This document shows positions 9,563 through 18,802 of a stretch of DNA of 60,823 nucleotides, piece after piece. Every line of letters starts with the position of its first letter. The stretch's first letter is position 1. A program made the translations under genes and the position numbers. The stretch is from an uncultured Lachnospiraceae bacterium (GTDB taxonomy: Bacteria > Bacillota > Clostridia > Lachnospirales > Lachnospiraceae). Under the pieces are notes generated by a model. The model saw only the letters and a list, made by a program, of their open reading frames with translations, was not told the origin of the DNA and searched no databases. The stretch covers positions 4,212 to 65,034 of the forward strand of contig CAJTLX010000013.1 in the NCBI GenBank assembly GCA_910577165.1. The letters run 5' to 3'.

Positions 9563-10070
9563 TTTTTACCTCCCTATATTTTTTTTGCATTTTTAAAAGA
9601 ATTTCTCTTATTTCTTCTCTGAGACTGACAGGTTCTAAAATTTCCACTCCATCTAAAAAACCCATTAGCCATGCGATAAGATTTTCCTTATTTGTATAAT
9701 CAGCGTGGAACAGCAGCCGTCCATCCGTCTGTACGCAGAAACTATCCTCGCCGAATTCCTCCACCAACCGCCACTTGCAGTTCGGCTCAAAGAGTGCCTT
9801 TACTTTTATCCTTACTGGAAAAATTTTCCTGTGACTCAAATCCGATTTCCGTGCTGGTGAGTATGCGTTCCACCCGGTAATTTTCTATAATGGAAATGCC
9901 CCGCCTCCCCCCTGTCTAGTAACAATGGGAATTCCCGCTCTGCACAGATCATCGATGTCCCTTAAAATAGTTCTCTTTGATACCTCAAATTTTTCCGCTA
10001 GTTCTGACGCGGTCATCTCTCTTTTTTGCAGCAGAATGGATAAAACTCCGATCAGTTGATCAATCTTCAT
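9543..10070 (-). pseudogene. Decayed YafY-type HTH/WYL transcription regulator
   Basis: The start at 10070 encodes an intact DeoR/YafY helix-turn-helix (MKIDQLIGVLSILLQKREMT, then ELAEKFEVSKRTILRDIDDL) and stops after 61 residues. The break is at a G-run (about 9901-9910). In the next frame the expected family sequence resumes (GISIIENYRVERILTSTEIGF). The central WYL core is then missing, and a third frame carries the C-terminal part (IFPVRIKVKALFEPNCKWRL, then VQTDGRLLFHADYTNKENLI). Intact relatives are about 300 residues. So there is one frameshift plus an internal deletion of roughly 150 residues. The tail overlaps the start of the YjbR gene by 20 nt. Confidence 0.85.
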
Positions 10071-10189
10071 CGTGCGACCCCTTTCCTATCTGCAAATATA
10101 TCCATATGCTTCTCTTCCACAATAAAAATAATATCAAATTGAACATGACAACAGTATGTCATGTTCAAAAAAATTTCGATAAACAATGA

Positions 10190-10241
10190 AAAAAAAAACG
10201 GTCCCACAGTGCCGAATCCATCCGCTCCTGTCTGACCGTTT
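10190..10241 (-). terminator. Terminator after the CarD-like gene
   Basis: On the minus strand AAAACGGTC pairs with GACCGTTTT across about 30 nt, followed by a run of T. It lies about 80 nt beyond the stop at 10322. Any transcript continuing from that gene would end here, ahead of the decayed regulator. Confidence 0.65.
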
Positions 10242-10321
10242 TTATCTCTGTTCACTTTCCCCCCGCAATTTTTTTCGCACCTTCCTATTTTTTTCCGTTC
10301 GTATTGCAAACGAACTTACTT

Positions 10322-10831
10322 TTACTTCACCACCGCCAGCAAATCGACAAGGTACTCTTCCATTTCCTGCTTGTCCATTCCGAGCGAAACTGCCAATTCC
10401 CCATGCAGTTTTTCCTCCGCCTGTTTTAAAAAGCGCTCGCTCGCCGCCGTCATCTTTTTTCCCTGCTCCATACGGATTCGCCGATCTTCCCAGAGGGTCT
10501 TGATTACGCGCACCCACTCGCTACACAGCCCCGATGAGATTGCCTGCTTGCATTTTTCCTCAAGCTCTTTGCGGTCGCGTGCCTGAATCGGTGCAAGTGC
10601 GGGGATATCCTCAATAAGTTTTCTCGCTTCCGTTTCTGTTAAAATCCGTCTGCACTTTAACGTGTTCCCGGACTCCACCGGACTGTAAACGGTCGCTTTC
10701 TGGTCATACACCGGCTTTAAGATATAATATTCTTTCTTCTGTCCGGTTCCTGGCACATCCATCTGTGTGAATCCCGCCACGCGGCATACTCCATTTGTGC
10801 CATGCGAAATAAAATCTCCTTCTGCAAACAT
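10322..10831 (-). CDS. CarD-like transcription regulator
   Basis: 169 residues starting MFAEGDFISHGTNGVCRVAG. This start is chosen because AGGAGTG sits just upstream; a longer reading would add 37 poorly conserved residues. Residues 1-60 form the CarD/TRCF RNA-polymerase interaction domain (GDFISHGTNGVCRV, KKEYYILKPVY). The remainder is helical and charged, as in CarD proteins that bind the RNAP beta subunit and promoter DNA to stabilise open complexes. In Clostridia such single-gene CarD-like proteins are common. No operon partner is visible. Confidence 0.85.
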   Translation of the reverse strand: MFAEGDFISHGTNGVCRVAGFTQMDVPGTGQKKEYYILKPVYDQKATVYSPVESGNTLKCRRILTETEARKLIEDIPALAPIQARDRKELEEKCKQAISSGLCSEWVRVIKTLWEDRRIRMEQGKKMTAASERFLKQAEEKLHGELAVSLGMDKQEMEEYLVDLLAVVK

Positions 10832-11032
10832 AGCCACACTCCTGTCTTCTCTTCTATGCGCCTCCATGTTCCTCATCCTTATTTTATCAGACTTTTTATA
10901 ATTTTGTAAGACTTTTTTCCCCCTTTCTATCAATTTCAGCATAATTGCTAATCTATACCAAATTTTAATTGTGCATTTTCAACATAATCACAAATTTCCC
11001 CGCTTTCCCACGGCAGAATTTGTTGCAATCTC

Positions 11033-11061
11033 TTGAATTTTTTTAAGAAAATTGTTAGAAT
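11033..11061 (+). promoter_or_regulatory. Promoter of the metallophosphoesterase gene
   Basis: TTGAAT and TAGAAT are separated by exactly 17 nt. The start codon at 11090 follows about 28 nt later. Confidence 0.65.
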
Positions 11062-11089
11062 ATAGTACGAAAAAAATTTGGAGGAAAAG

Positions 11090-13078
11090 ATGGATTCAAG
11101 AATTTGTCGATTTATTGATCTTCTCTTTGAGGATATTCCCTACTCGGAGGAAAGCTTTTTAGCACAGGAAAAAATTAAGACCGCACTGTTTAAAGAATAT
11201 GAAAAATTCAATATAAATAATTTTGCCTTTGAGCAGCTTCTCTTACAATACCGCGATCTAATCTCTTTAGCAGCACTTGCGGGCTACAGTGAAGAAGATG
11301 TTAAAAGATGGCACTCCCAGGAAGAAATTAAAAAATATAAACCCTTAAAAAGAGAATTTTCCCGCCAGAAAAGACGGGTTATTTTCTTTTCCATCTTTTC
11401 TGCCTACACCCTCTCTACGTTTTTCTTTTCCATCTGGCGGGGTCATATAATTACTTTTGAACTTTTCTGTTTTGGAATCTGTCTACTGTTACTGCGAAAT
11501 ATCTTGCAATTTGAGAAGAAAAATATCTCCAAGGGCTACGATACCGAAGCATTTCTTTTTCTGCGCACTCTTTATGATCAGTATCTCAAACGGCATTTTA
11601 ATAGTATCTTTATCTTTTTTGTCGTGGTGCCAGTGTTTTTGCTTACCCAGTTTGCACTCTACTGGTTTAGCAACTCAAAACCTGCCGAGATTATAGAGAA
11701 TATTCTGGTGAATTTGTACGTTCTGGAATTGCCTTTATTTTTCTGTGTAAAAAATTTTTTCTATCTCTGCCTGATTACCCGCAGAATAGGTTTGCTTGAT
11801 CTGAGCAAATATAGAAAACATCTGGCGGGAATCAGTATATTTTCTGTTACATACTGGCTTAGTGCTATATTGATCGCGGGGCTTTTGCGCGAGCGTATCC
11901 ACTATATTGGAAATTTTTTCCTCTTTGTTGCATTTCTCTATGTCCTTGCTGCGCTGTTTTACAATTTAGTGTTGCGCAAGAAACTTACCTACAAAAATAT
12001 TGTGGTCAATAAAAAGAGAATTTCGTTTTTTACTTCGCTCGCCCTTATTGTAGCTCTCTTTCTGATCTTGCGCAAGGATACCTGGTACACGCAGCCCTAC
12101 ATCAACTCTATTCCGGTGGTTGCACGCCAGAGGCAGGAGATCTCCTACGACGAAAAGACAGGCGTATACACAATCACAGCACAGAGTGATAGTTTCAAAA
12201 TACTGCATTTAACCGATATCCATTTGGGAGGAAGTCTCTATTCCCTGCGCAAAGATTTAAAAGCACTCCATGCTGTGTATAAAGAGATCGCATACACAGA
12301 TCCCAACCTTGTCGTCGTCACTGGCGATCTGACTTTCCCGATGGGGGTTATGTCCATGTCCCTAAATAATTCCGCTCCCGTTGGTCAGTTTGCAGCATTT
12401 ATGCGAAATATCGGTATCCCGTGGGCATTTACTTACGGCAACCACGACACAGAAAGTCTTGCGACGCTCTCCGAGCAGGATTTGGATGCACTGTATCGCT
12501 CACTCTCCTACAAGACCTCCGGAAATTTGCTCTACCCCTATGTCCAACCGGAGGTTATGGGAAGAAACAATCAGTTGCTTGAGATCCGAAACCGCGATGG
12601 AAGCCTGATGCAGGCACTCTTTCTTATTGACTCCAACACCTACACCGGTGCGGGATTTAATGTCTATGACTATATCCACGACGATCAGGTAGATTGGTAC
12701 GCGGCGGAGGTAGCGCGATTAAATAAGGAGGAAGGACGAACCATTCCCTCTATGGTATTTTTCCATATTCCACTTCAGGAATACCGCACAGCCTATGAAC
12801 TCTATGAGCAGGGCAGCGATGAAGTAACGTATTTTTTTGGGGAGAACGGCGAGGAGATGATCGATAAGATTTGCTGTTCGGATTATCCAAGCAAAATTTT
12901 TGATACTATGTGCGCACTTGGCAGCACAAAGGCGGTTTTCTGCGGACATGACCACTACAACAATATGTCCCTTGAATACCGGGGAATTCGCCTTACCTAT
13001 GGAATGAGTATTGATTACCTTGCCATGCCGGGAATTGAATATGACACTGCGCAACGCGGCGCGGAATTGATTACATAG
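11090..13078 (+). CDS. Membrane-anchored metallophosphoesterase
   Basis: 662 residues. The ATG at 11090 follows TTTGGAGG with 7 nt spacing and is better than a TTG four codons earlier. Residues 1-90 are a charged N-terminal region. About seven hydrophobic segments follow between about 90 and 325 (for example FFVVVPVFLLTQFALYWF and IGNFFLFVAFLYVLAALFY). Residues 365-660 are a calcineurin-like phosphoesterase with all metal-binding blocks: LTDIHLGG, VTGDLTF, YGNHDTES, FFHIPLQEY, CGHDHYNN. The multi-pass N terminus is longer than in typical YkuE-like enzymes and suggests that membrane topology or sensing matters. The substrate is unknown. It is flanked by opposite-strand genes and is probably monocistronic. 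Confidence 0.85.
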   Translation: MDSRICRFIDLLFEDIPYSEESFLAQEKIKTALFKEYEKFNINNFAFEQLLLQYRDLISLAALAGYSEEDVKRWHSQEEIKKYKPLKREFSRQKRRVIFFSIFSAYTLSTFFFSIWRGHIITFELFCFGICLLLLRNILQFEKKNISKGYDTEAFLFLRTLYDQYLKRHFNSIFIFFVVVPVFLLTQFALYWFSNSKPAEIIENILVNLYVLELPLFFCVKNFFYLCLITRRIGLLDLSKYRKHLAGISIFSVTYWLSAILIAGLLRERIHYIGNFFLFVAFLYVLAALFYNLVLRKKLTYKNIVVNKKRISFFTSLALIVALFLILRKDTWYTQPYINSIPVVARQRQEISYDEKTGVYTITAQSDSFKILHLTDIHLGGSLYSLRKDLKALHAVYKEIAYTDPNLVVVTGDLTFPMGVMSMSLNNSAPVGQFAAFMRNIGIPWAFTYGNHDTESLATLSEQDLDALYRSLSYKTSGNLLYPYVQPEVMGRNNQLLEIRNRDGSLMQALFLIDSNTYTGAGFNVYDYIHDDQVDWYAAEVARLNKEEGRTIPSMVFFHIPLQEYRTAYELYEQGSDEVTYFFGENGEEMIDKICCSDYPSKIFDTMCALGSTKAVFCGHDHYNNMSLEYRGIRLTYGMSIDYLAMPGIEYDTAQRGAELIT

Positions 13079-13119
13079 TGATGGCAAATTTGAACTTCAA
13101 CAAATCCCACTCACATCCA

Positions 13120-13482
13120 TCACGAACTGATCTTCCACTCCTCCGTCCGATATCCCGCCCCATCCACTGCCTGGCGTACCTGCTCCCGGTCAAGTTCGCT
13201 CTTACTGTGGATCTCGGCGGTCTTTTTTCGCAGATGAACAGTAGCATATACCCCATCCATTTCATTTAGAATATTTTCCACACATATTTTACACTGGCTG
13301 CAAGTCATTCCCTCCACCTTGACATGATAAACATAAGGATAATGCGAGATATCCGTATCCGCAGGCTTTTTCTTCTTTACCATATCGCCCCCGCAACAGC
13401 CGTGCGCAATCCGTTTTACACTGCTGCGCACTCCGATAAAACAACAAACGAACAAAATTCCCAAAACAATTGCTGTTCCCAT
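13120..13482 (-). CDS. Membrane-anchored heavy-metal-associated (HMA) domain protein
   Basis: 120 residues starting MGTAIVLGILFVCCFIGVRS, with AAAGGGG upstream. One N-terminal transmembrane segment precedes a Cys pair (HGCCGGD) and an HMA domain at about 52-118 with VEGMTCSQCKICVENIL as the metal-binding loop. HMA domains carry Cu or other soft metals as chaperones or transporter tails. It is the last gene downstream of feoB and begins 11 nt after the stop of the FeoB-associated peptide, so it is very likely transcribed with feo. Confidence 0.85.
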   Translation of the reverse strand: MGTAIVLGILFVCCFIGVRSSVKRIAHGCCGGDMVKKKKPADTDISHYPYVYHVKVEGMTCSQCKICVENILNEMDGVYATVHLRKKTAEIHSKSELDREQVRQAVDGAGYRTEEWKISS

Positions 13483-13493
13483 AAAAATCCCCT

Positions 13494-13652
13494 TTATTTT
13501 TCTTTCTGCAACTTCTGCGCACCGCATCCTCCGCACGCGCCGCAATTTCCTCCACATTGCAGGGATTTCCCCGCCCTTTTATCCTTTATCATACTTCGGA
13601 TAACAAAGGCTACCGTCCCCGCCAATACCACTAAAACAACGGCTGTCCCCAT
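13494..13652 (-). CDS. FeoB-associated Cys-rich membrane peptide
   Basis: 52 residues starting MGTAVVLVVLAGTVAFVIRS. AAAGGAGGGGG precedes the ATG. One transmembrane helix is followed by a Cys-rich tail, LQCGGNCGACGGCGAQKL, the hallmark of the FeoB-associated Cys-rich family. It probably helps handle Fe(II) at the membrane; the mechanism is not known. It lies 61 nt downstream of feoB. Confidence 0.88.
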   Translation of the reverse strand: MGTAVVLVVLAGTVAFVIRSMIKDKRAGKSLQCGGNCGACGGCGAQKLQKEK

Positions 13653-13713
13653 AATCTCCCCCTCCTTTTTTCGTTTGCTCCCGCCCATTATACTTCTTTT
13701 TCTGACCAATTGT

Positions 13714-16140
13714 CTATACTTTCGCCATCTTCTTTATCTTAATATTTAACGTCTTGCTCTCTTTGTACGGGCGGACAAGGAGGTAGACGAAACCTGCGGC
13801 GAGCAGAAAGGCAACCACTGTGCCAACGCCAAAAATTCCCTCGCTAAAGAGTCTGCCAAACTGATAGATACAAAGGGATACCACATAGGCGAGTCCGCAC
13901 TGATAGCCGATCGCAAACCAGAACCACCTCGCATTGTTCATCTCGCGCTTGATCGCACCCATCGCTGCAAAACAAGGTGCGCAGAGAAGATTAAACACTA
14001 AAAAAGAATACGCCGCAAGTTTTGACATTGCCACAAAATCAAGTACACCAAAAACGCCAACCACTTCCTCTTTTGCCACAAGCCCCATAATCGTTGCGAT
14101 CGTCGCCTCCGCGCGATCAAAGCCTAACGGTGCAAAGATCCATTTCAGGCTGTTTCCGATCATTCCCAGTACACTATCGGAAAGTTCCATTTCCGTATCA
14201 AAGCCCAATTTTCCATCCACAGAGCCAAAACGCGATCCCGCCCAGATTACAATTGTCGCTAAAAGGATGATCGTGCCCGCCTTCTTGATAAAGGATGAGC
14301 CGCGCTCCCACATACTATGCAGTATATTGCTTAGTGTCGGCATATGGTACGCCGGAAGTTCCATAACAAACGGAGCCGGATCGCCAGCAAACATTTTTGT
14401 TTTTTTGAGGATAATCCCGGAGCAGATAATTGCTGCGACCCCGATAAAATACGCGCTCGGTGCCACCCACCAGGCATTGTGAAAAAGTGCCGCGGCAATC
14501 AGGGCGATAATCGGCATTTTCGCACCGCAGGGGATAAAGGTTGTTGTGATAATCGTCATCTTGCGATCGCGGTCATTTTCTATTGTTCTCGATGCCATAA
14601 TCCCAGGTACACCGCAGCCAGTGCCAATAAGCATTGGGATAAAGGATTTTCCGGAAAGACCGAATTTGCGGAAAATGCGATCCATAATAAAGGCGATGCG
14701 CGCCATATAGCCACAGGCTTCAAGGAAGGCAAGGAAAATAAAAAGCACAAGCATCTGCGGCACAAAGCCAAGCACCGCGCCCACTCCCGCCACAATACCA
14801 TCAAGAACCAGACTTTTCAGCCAGCCCGCACAGTGGATGGCATCAAGAAGCCGCTCAAACAGTACCGGGATACCTGGCACCCACACCCCGTACTCGGAAG
14901 TGGCTGGAACACCCTCCGCATCCTCAGAAAGTGCGGCCTCCACGGTTCTTGAGATATCAAATCCTGCCTCGGACAGAGAATCCGCATAGGTGCCATACGC
15001 CTCGTCAAATCCGCCGTAATCTTTATCAAGCACGGCATCCAAAACATCCTGCGCGCCGATCACTTCCGCGTCCGCCGCCGCGCTTAATGTCTGCTTTACC
15101 TCGTCAGTCCAGATATACTCTTCCGCGTACTCTGTGATCGCCTTGTCATAGGCGGAGGAGCCAATGCCAAACAAATGCCAGCCATCGCCAAACAGCCCGT
15201 CGTTCGTCCAGTCCGTCGCCCAGGTTCCAACTGTCGATACAGAAATATAATAAATCAAAATCATCACCGCTGCAAAAATTGGCAGTGCCAGAAAACGATT
15301 TGTAACAATTTTATCAATTTTATCCGAGATCGTCAACTTTTCTCCTGCTTTATTTTTCGTGATACAGCTGCCGATTATTTTCTCAATATAGAGGTAGCGT
15401 TCATTGGTAATAATACTCTCCGTATCATCCTCAAATGCCTTTTCCAGTGCGAGGATCTCCTCATCTATCTCCGGCACGATCTTCATGGACTCTGCCATCC
15501 ATTTATCCCGCTCTAAAAGTTTGATCGCAAAGAAGCGTTTTTGTTCCCCTGGTATGTTATTAGAAATTTTTTCCATAACCGCCTGAATTGACTTTTCTAC
15601 CTCCGGTGCAAACTGCGCTTCCAGCTGTTTTTTCCTTCCCTCCTTTGCTGTGGCAATTGCCTTTCGCACCGCCAATTCAATTCCTTTTTCCCTTAGCGCG
15701 GAGATCTCGACAACCTCGCAGCCAAGATATTTTGCCAGCTTATCTAAATGAATTTTATCTCCCGTCTTCTCCACAAGATCCATCATATTAACCGCGATCA
15801 CCATCGGGATGGAAAGTTCGATTAACTGTGTGGAAAGATAGAGATTGCGCTCTAAATTCGTCCCGTCAATAATATTAATGATCGCATCCGGTCGCTCGTT
15901 TACTAAGTAATTGCGAGAAACGATCTCCTCGATCGTATATGGGGAAAGTGAGTAGATCCCCGGTAAATCCATAATGCTAATTTCCTCTCCACCCGCAAGG
16001 GATTTCTTTAATTTTCCTTCCTTTTTCTCCACGGTAACCCCCGGCCAGTTTCCCACAAACTGGTTTGAACCTGTCAGCGCATTGAATAATGTGGTTTTTC
16101 CACAGTTTGGGTTTCCTGCTAATGCGATTTTGATTGTCAT
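13714..16140 (-). CDS. feoB: Ferrous iron transporter B
   Basis: 808 residues, longer than the usual 650-750. It imports Fe(II) across the cytoplasmic membrane. The N-terminal G domain shows G1 GNPNCGKTT, G3 DLPG and G4 NMMD. A helical GDI-like linker follows, then the membrane domain with two Gate regions (CGYMARIAFIMDR, GTGCGVPGIMASR, PCGAKMPIIAL). Between the first transmembrane helix and Gate 1 there is an insertion of about 120 residues (roughly 300-420), acidic and rich in Ala and Asp, which should face outside. Two FeoA genes precede it and two small metal-related proteins follow it. Confidence 0.96.
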   Translation of the reverse strand: MTIKIALAGNPNCGKTTLFNALTGSNQFVGNWPGVTVEKKEGKLKKSLAGGEEISIMDLPGIYSLSPYTIEEIVSRNYLVNERPDAIINIIDGTNLERNLYLSTQLIELSIPMVIAVNMMDLVEKTGDKIHLDKLAKYLGCEVVEISALREKGIELAVRKAIATAKEGRKKQLEAQFAPEVEKSIQAVMEKISNNIPGEQKRFFAIKLLERDKWMAESMKIVPEIDEEILALEKAFEDDTESIITNERYLYIEKIIGSCITKNKAGEKLTISDKIDKIVTNRFLALPIFAAVMILIYYISVSTVGTWATDWTNDGLFGDGWHLFGIGSSAYDKAITEYAEEYIWTDEVKQTLSAAADAEVIGAQDVLDAVLDKDYGGFDEAYGTYADSLSEAGFDISRTVEAALSEDAEGVPATSEYGVWVPGIPVLFERLLDAIHCAGWLKSLVLDGIVAGVGAVLGFVPQMLVLFIFLAFLEACGYMARIAFIMDRIFRKFGLSGKSFIPMLIGTGCGVPGIMASRTIENDRDRKMTIITTTFIPCGAKMPIIALIAAALFHNAWWVAPSAYFIGVAAIICSGIILKKTKMFAGDPAPFVMELPAYHMPTLSNILHSMWERGSSFIKKAGTIILLATIVIWAGSRFGSVDGKLGFDTEMELSDSVLGMIGNSLKWIFAPLGFDRAEATIATIMGLVAKEEVVGVFGVLDFVAMSKLAAYSFLVFNLLCAPCFAAMGAIKREMNNARWFWFAIGYQCGLAYVVSLCIYQFGRLFSEGIFGVGTVVAFLLAAGFVYLLVRPYKESKTLNIKIKKMAKV

Positions 16141-16190
16141 AATTATGCTCCTTTTTTATATGCAAAATTATATTTGTTCTTTGTTATAGA

Positions 16191-16244
16191 TTAGTCCTAA
16201 CTCTCATTTATTAGTATATTCTACTTAAAATTAGTAGATACTAA
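16191..16244 (-). promoter_or_regulatory. DtxR-like operators between feoA and feoB
   Basis: Three dyads lie in the gap upstream of feoB: TTAGTCCTAA (16191-16200), TTAGTATATTCTAC (16211-16224, imperfect) and TTAGTAGATACTAA (16231-16244). They match the TTAG...CTAA architecture of DtxR-family operators and the dyad over the feoA promoter. Binding by the regulator at 8467-8841 is inference. They suggest that feoB also has its own metal-controlled promoter. Confidence 0.6.
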
Positions 16245-16298
16245 CTTATGTAGAAAAAAAATCTCGATTTGAAAGGACCTCCCTATAAAATAGAAAGA

Positions 16299-16520
16299 TT
16301 ATTCAACTTCGATCATCTGTGCATCTGCCCTGCGCAAAGAAAGTTCATATCCCCGCACTGTCACCTCAATGGGATCGCCAAGCGGCGCGACTTTGCGCAC
16401 AGAAATCTCCACGCCTTTTGTAATGCCCATATCCATAATTCTGCGCTTTACTGGACCATCCCCCGTCAATTTTTTTACTCTTACCCGCTGTCCGCAGGCA
16501 GTTTCTTTTAATGTTCCCAT
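16299..16520 (-). CDS. feoA: FeoA-type SH3-like protein (second copy)
   Basis: 73 residues starting MGTLKETACGQRVRVKKLTG, with GAGGAG upstream. It has the FeoA fold signature: VKRRIMDMGITKGVEISVRKVAPLGDPIEVTVRGYELSLRRADAQMIEVE includes the MG-turn and the GDP(I/L) block. FeoA is a small cytosolic partner that supports FeoB. It lies 14 nt after the first FeoA gene, so the two are co-transcribed. Confidence 0.92.
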   Translation of the reverse strand: MGTLKETACGQRVRVKKLTGDGPVKRRIMDMGITKGVEISVRKVAPLGDPIEVTVRGYELSLRRADAQMIEVE

Positions 16521-16534
16521 ATCAATCTCCTCTC

Positions 16535-16750
16535 TTAGGCTCCAATTAAAATTTTGCTTGCCATATCCTTTCCGATTGCCACGCGGGAATCCTTGACATT
16601 CACAATCATATTCCCGCCAATTGTGGAAATTACGGTTACTGTTCCGCCCGCCACAAAGCCGAGCTTCTCCAAAAATTTGCGTGTTTCTTCCTTTCCGCCA
16701 ACCTTTCGAATGACTTTGGGAACGCCGGTATCTGCCATGGTAAGCGGCAT
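16535..16750 (-). CDS. feoA: FeoA-type SH3-like protein (first copy)
   Basis: 71 residues starting MPLTMADTGVPKVIRKVGG. This ATG has GGGGGAG at 6 nt; an ATG two codons earlier is too close to it. The core EETRKFLEKLGFVAGGTVTV, then ISTIGGNMIVNVKDSRVAIG, is typical FeoA. It is the first gene of the feo operon. Two divergent FeoA proteins before one FeoB is a common Clostridia arrangement. Confidence 0.9.
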   Translation of the reverse strand: MPLTMADTGVPKVIRKVGGKEETRKFLEKLGFVAGGTVTVISTIGGNMIVNVKDSRVAIGKDMASKILIGA

Positions 16751-16803
16751 ATGCATCTCCCCCTTTATCTATTTTAGAAATTACTTTTTGGCAATTTCTG
16801 TGA

Positions 16804-16843
16804 TTGAGGTTAGTATACACTAACAATAGTTGTTTGTCAAGAA
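16804..16843 (-). promoter_or_regulatory. feo operon promoter with overlapping dyad
   Basis: On the minus strand TTGACA and TATACT are 17 nt apart. The -10 is buried in the perfect palindrome TTAGTGTATACTAA (16810-16823). A repressor bound there would block RNA polymerase, as expected for iron-dependent repression by a DtxR-family protein. Confidence 0.8.
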
Positions 16844-16939
16844 CTTTTTTTAGTTTTTTCTAATATGGGCGGAATAAAAAAAACTATGGCTTTTTTTCTA
16901 CATCTATGTTATAATCTAGCGTCAGGAGGTAAACTTTCT

Positions 16940-18796
16940 ATGAGCCAATATAAAAAGAAGAAAAAAAATCAATATGATAATGAGATTTTGCATGGCAACT
17001 ATGCATTGATTTTGTTAATGTTAGTGATTTTCCTTGTCCCACTGATCGTGCGGTTGTACCGGTACGACCCGAATTTAAGCCAATTTAACTGGTTTTTGGA
17101 CTCAGCTGATGGATATGAGATCGATGTCTTTCTTTACTGGAAGAGTCGTATTTTTACCGCGCTGGGCGTAATTATGGGCATTGTTCTCGCCTTTAAACTG
17201 ACCAGCCAGGAATTTCGCCAGTCGTTAAAGAGGACTTACTGGATTTATCCTCTGGCGGCCTACGGGATCTTGACGCTGCTCTCCACGCTGTTTTCCGAGT
17301 ACCGCTCATTCGGTTTTTCAGGGATTCACGAGCAGTTTGAATCGGTTTGGGTAATCTTATCCTACTGTGTACTTACTTTTTTCGCCTATGTCTTTGTACA
17401 GAATATCGAGGATTTAACCGTTTTGCGCCGCACTTTTTTTGCGTTGCTTATCGTATTATGCGCGCTTGGCATCTCGCAGCTAAGCGGAAAAGATTTCTGG
17501 GAGAGTACTCTTGGCAAACAGTTAATGGTGCCGGAAAAATACGCGGCTTTGCGCAAAACACTGACCTTTAATTTTTCCAACAGTGGCATTCATCAAGTAT
17601 ACTTAACGTTTTACAATCCAAACTATGTCGGAATGTTTGCCTCGCTTGTGTTGCCCTTTGCGATCTTTTGTATTTTTTCAGTAAAAAGATGGTGGCAGAA
17701 AATTCTCTGGACCGCGATCATTATTTTATTGGTGATCTGCACATTCAATTCCGGTTCAAAGACCTTTTTGATCTCCATCGTAATCAGTGCTTTCGCAGCG
17801 TTGATTTTCTGCCGCAAGGCAATATTCAGACGCATCCTCTTTGTAATCCCTGTCTGCATCGCACTCTTTTTTGGCGGGCGCGCCTATTTTAAACATATCA
17901 ATCTCAACCCGGTTCAATATGTAAAAAACGCGCTGACCCTCCGGGAAAATAATTATTTATTGAATGATATCCGCTTTACACAGGATGATATTGAAATCGA
18001 TTACAATAATGCTATGCTCTACGCCTCCTATACCACGGACGCGGAAGGTCCTCACTTAATCTGCAAGGACAGTGCAGGAAATAATCTGGAATATACGGCA
18101 AGGGAGGACGGATATCTGGTATTGACCGATCCTACGTTCTCCGGAATTTTGTTCCGGTTTGATCCGGGCAACGAATATTTTCCATGGCTGGGCATTATCA
18201 ATATTCGCGGCATTTCCGTGTACTACACGCAGACACAGGAAGGATACAGCTATATCAACAATGTCGGAAAATTTGCCGATCCAATCAAAGCACCCGCCGT
18301 TATTTTCGATAAGTATGATAGTTTTGCCTCCACCCGCGGCTATTTATGGTCCCGTTCCATCCCGCTTTTGCGCCATTCGATTATTCTTGGCACGGGGGCG
18401 GACACGTTTTCCCTGGTGTTCCCACACAATGACTTGCCGGGGCGCATCAATGCGGGTTACTATACCGCACTGGTCACAAAACCGCACAACCTCTATCTGC
18501 AGATCGGTGTGCAGCACGGAGTTCTTGCCCTGCTCTGTTTCCTCGCCGTTTGCCTGATGTATATTGCGCAGAGTGCCATGCTTTATTTTAAATCCGATTT
18601 TTCTGATCGGAACCACTGGTTTGGCGCGGGGATTATGCTCGGCGTGATCGGGTATTTGATCGCGGGAATTTCAAATGATTCCTGCGTCACGATCGCACCA
18701 ATTTTCTGGGTGCTTTTAGGGATTGGTTTTGCGGTTAACCGAATCAACCGCGAAGCGGCGAAAGAAAAAGCAACTGCTGCCGAAAAAGCGAAATAA
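16940..18796 (+). CDS. O-antigen ligase/polymerase-like membrane protein
   Basis: 618 residues. The ATG at 16940 follows TCAGGAGG with about 8 nt spacing; an upstream reading would add an unlikely 25-residue leader. A lysine-rich N terminus (MSQYKKKKKNQYDNE) is followed by about 10-12 membrane helices. A large soluble loop (roughly 340-500) sits between helices and is followed by the Wzy_C-like signature (RSIPLLRHSIILGTGADTF, then TKPHNLYLQIGVQHGVLALL), with the arginine and histidine residues seen in WaaL/Wzy proteins. It probably ligates or polymerises a lipid-linked glycan at the outer face. No other glycan genes lie next to it. Confidence 0.82.
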   Translation: MSQYKKKKKNQYDNEILHGNYALILLMLVIFLVPLIVRLYRYDPNLSQFNWFLDSADGYEIDVFLYWKSRIFTALGVIMGIVLAFKLTSQEFRQSLKRTYWIYPLAAYGILTLLSTLFSEYRSFGFSGIHEQFESVWVILSYCVLTFFAYVFVQNIEDLTVLRRTFFALLIVLCALGISQLSGKDFWESTLGKQLMVPEKYAALRKTLTFNFSNSGIHQVYLTFYNPNYVGMFASLVLPFAIFCIFSVKRWWQKILWTAIIILLVICTFNSGSKTFLISIVISAFAALIFCRKAIFRRILFVIPVCIALFFGGRAYFKHINLNPVQYVKNALTLRENNYLLNDIRFTQDDIEIDYNNAMLYASYTTDAEGPHLICKDSAGNNLEYTAREDGYLVLTDPTFSGILFRFDPGNEYFPWLGIINIRGISVYYTQTQEGYSYINNVGKFADPIKAPAVIFDKYDSFASTRGYLWSRSIPLLRHSIILGTGADTFSLVFPHNDLPGRINAGYYTALVTKPHNLYLQIGVQHGVLALLCFLAVCLMYIAQSAMLYFKSDFSDRNHWFGAGIMLGVIGYLIAGISNDSCVTIAPIFWVLLGIGFAVNRINREAAKEKATAAEKAK

Positions 18797-18802
18797 TAAA
18801 AT

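Noticed and set aside
10067..10309. Minus-strand frame of 80 codons before the WYL pseudogene
   Set aside because: It runs through the terminator of the CarD-like gene and has no family features.
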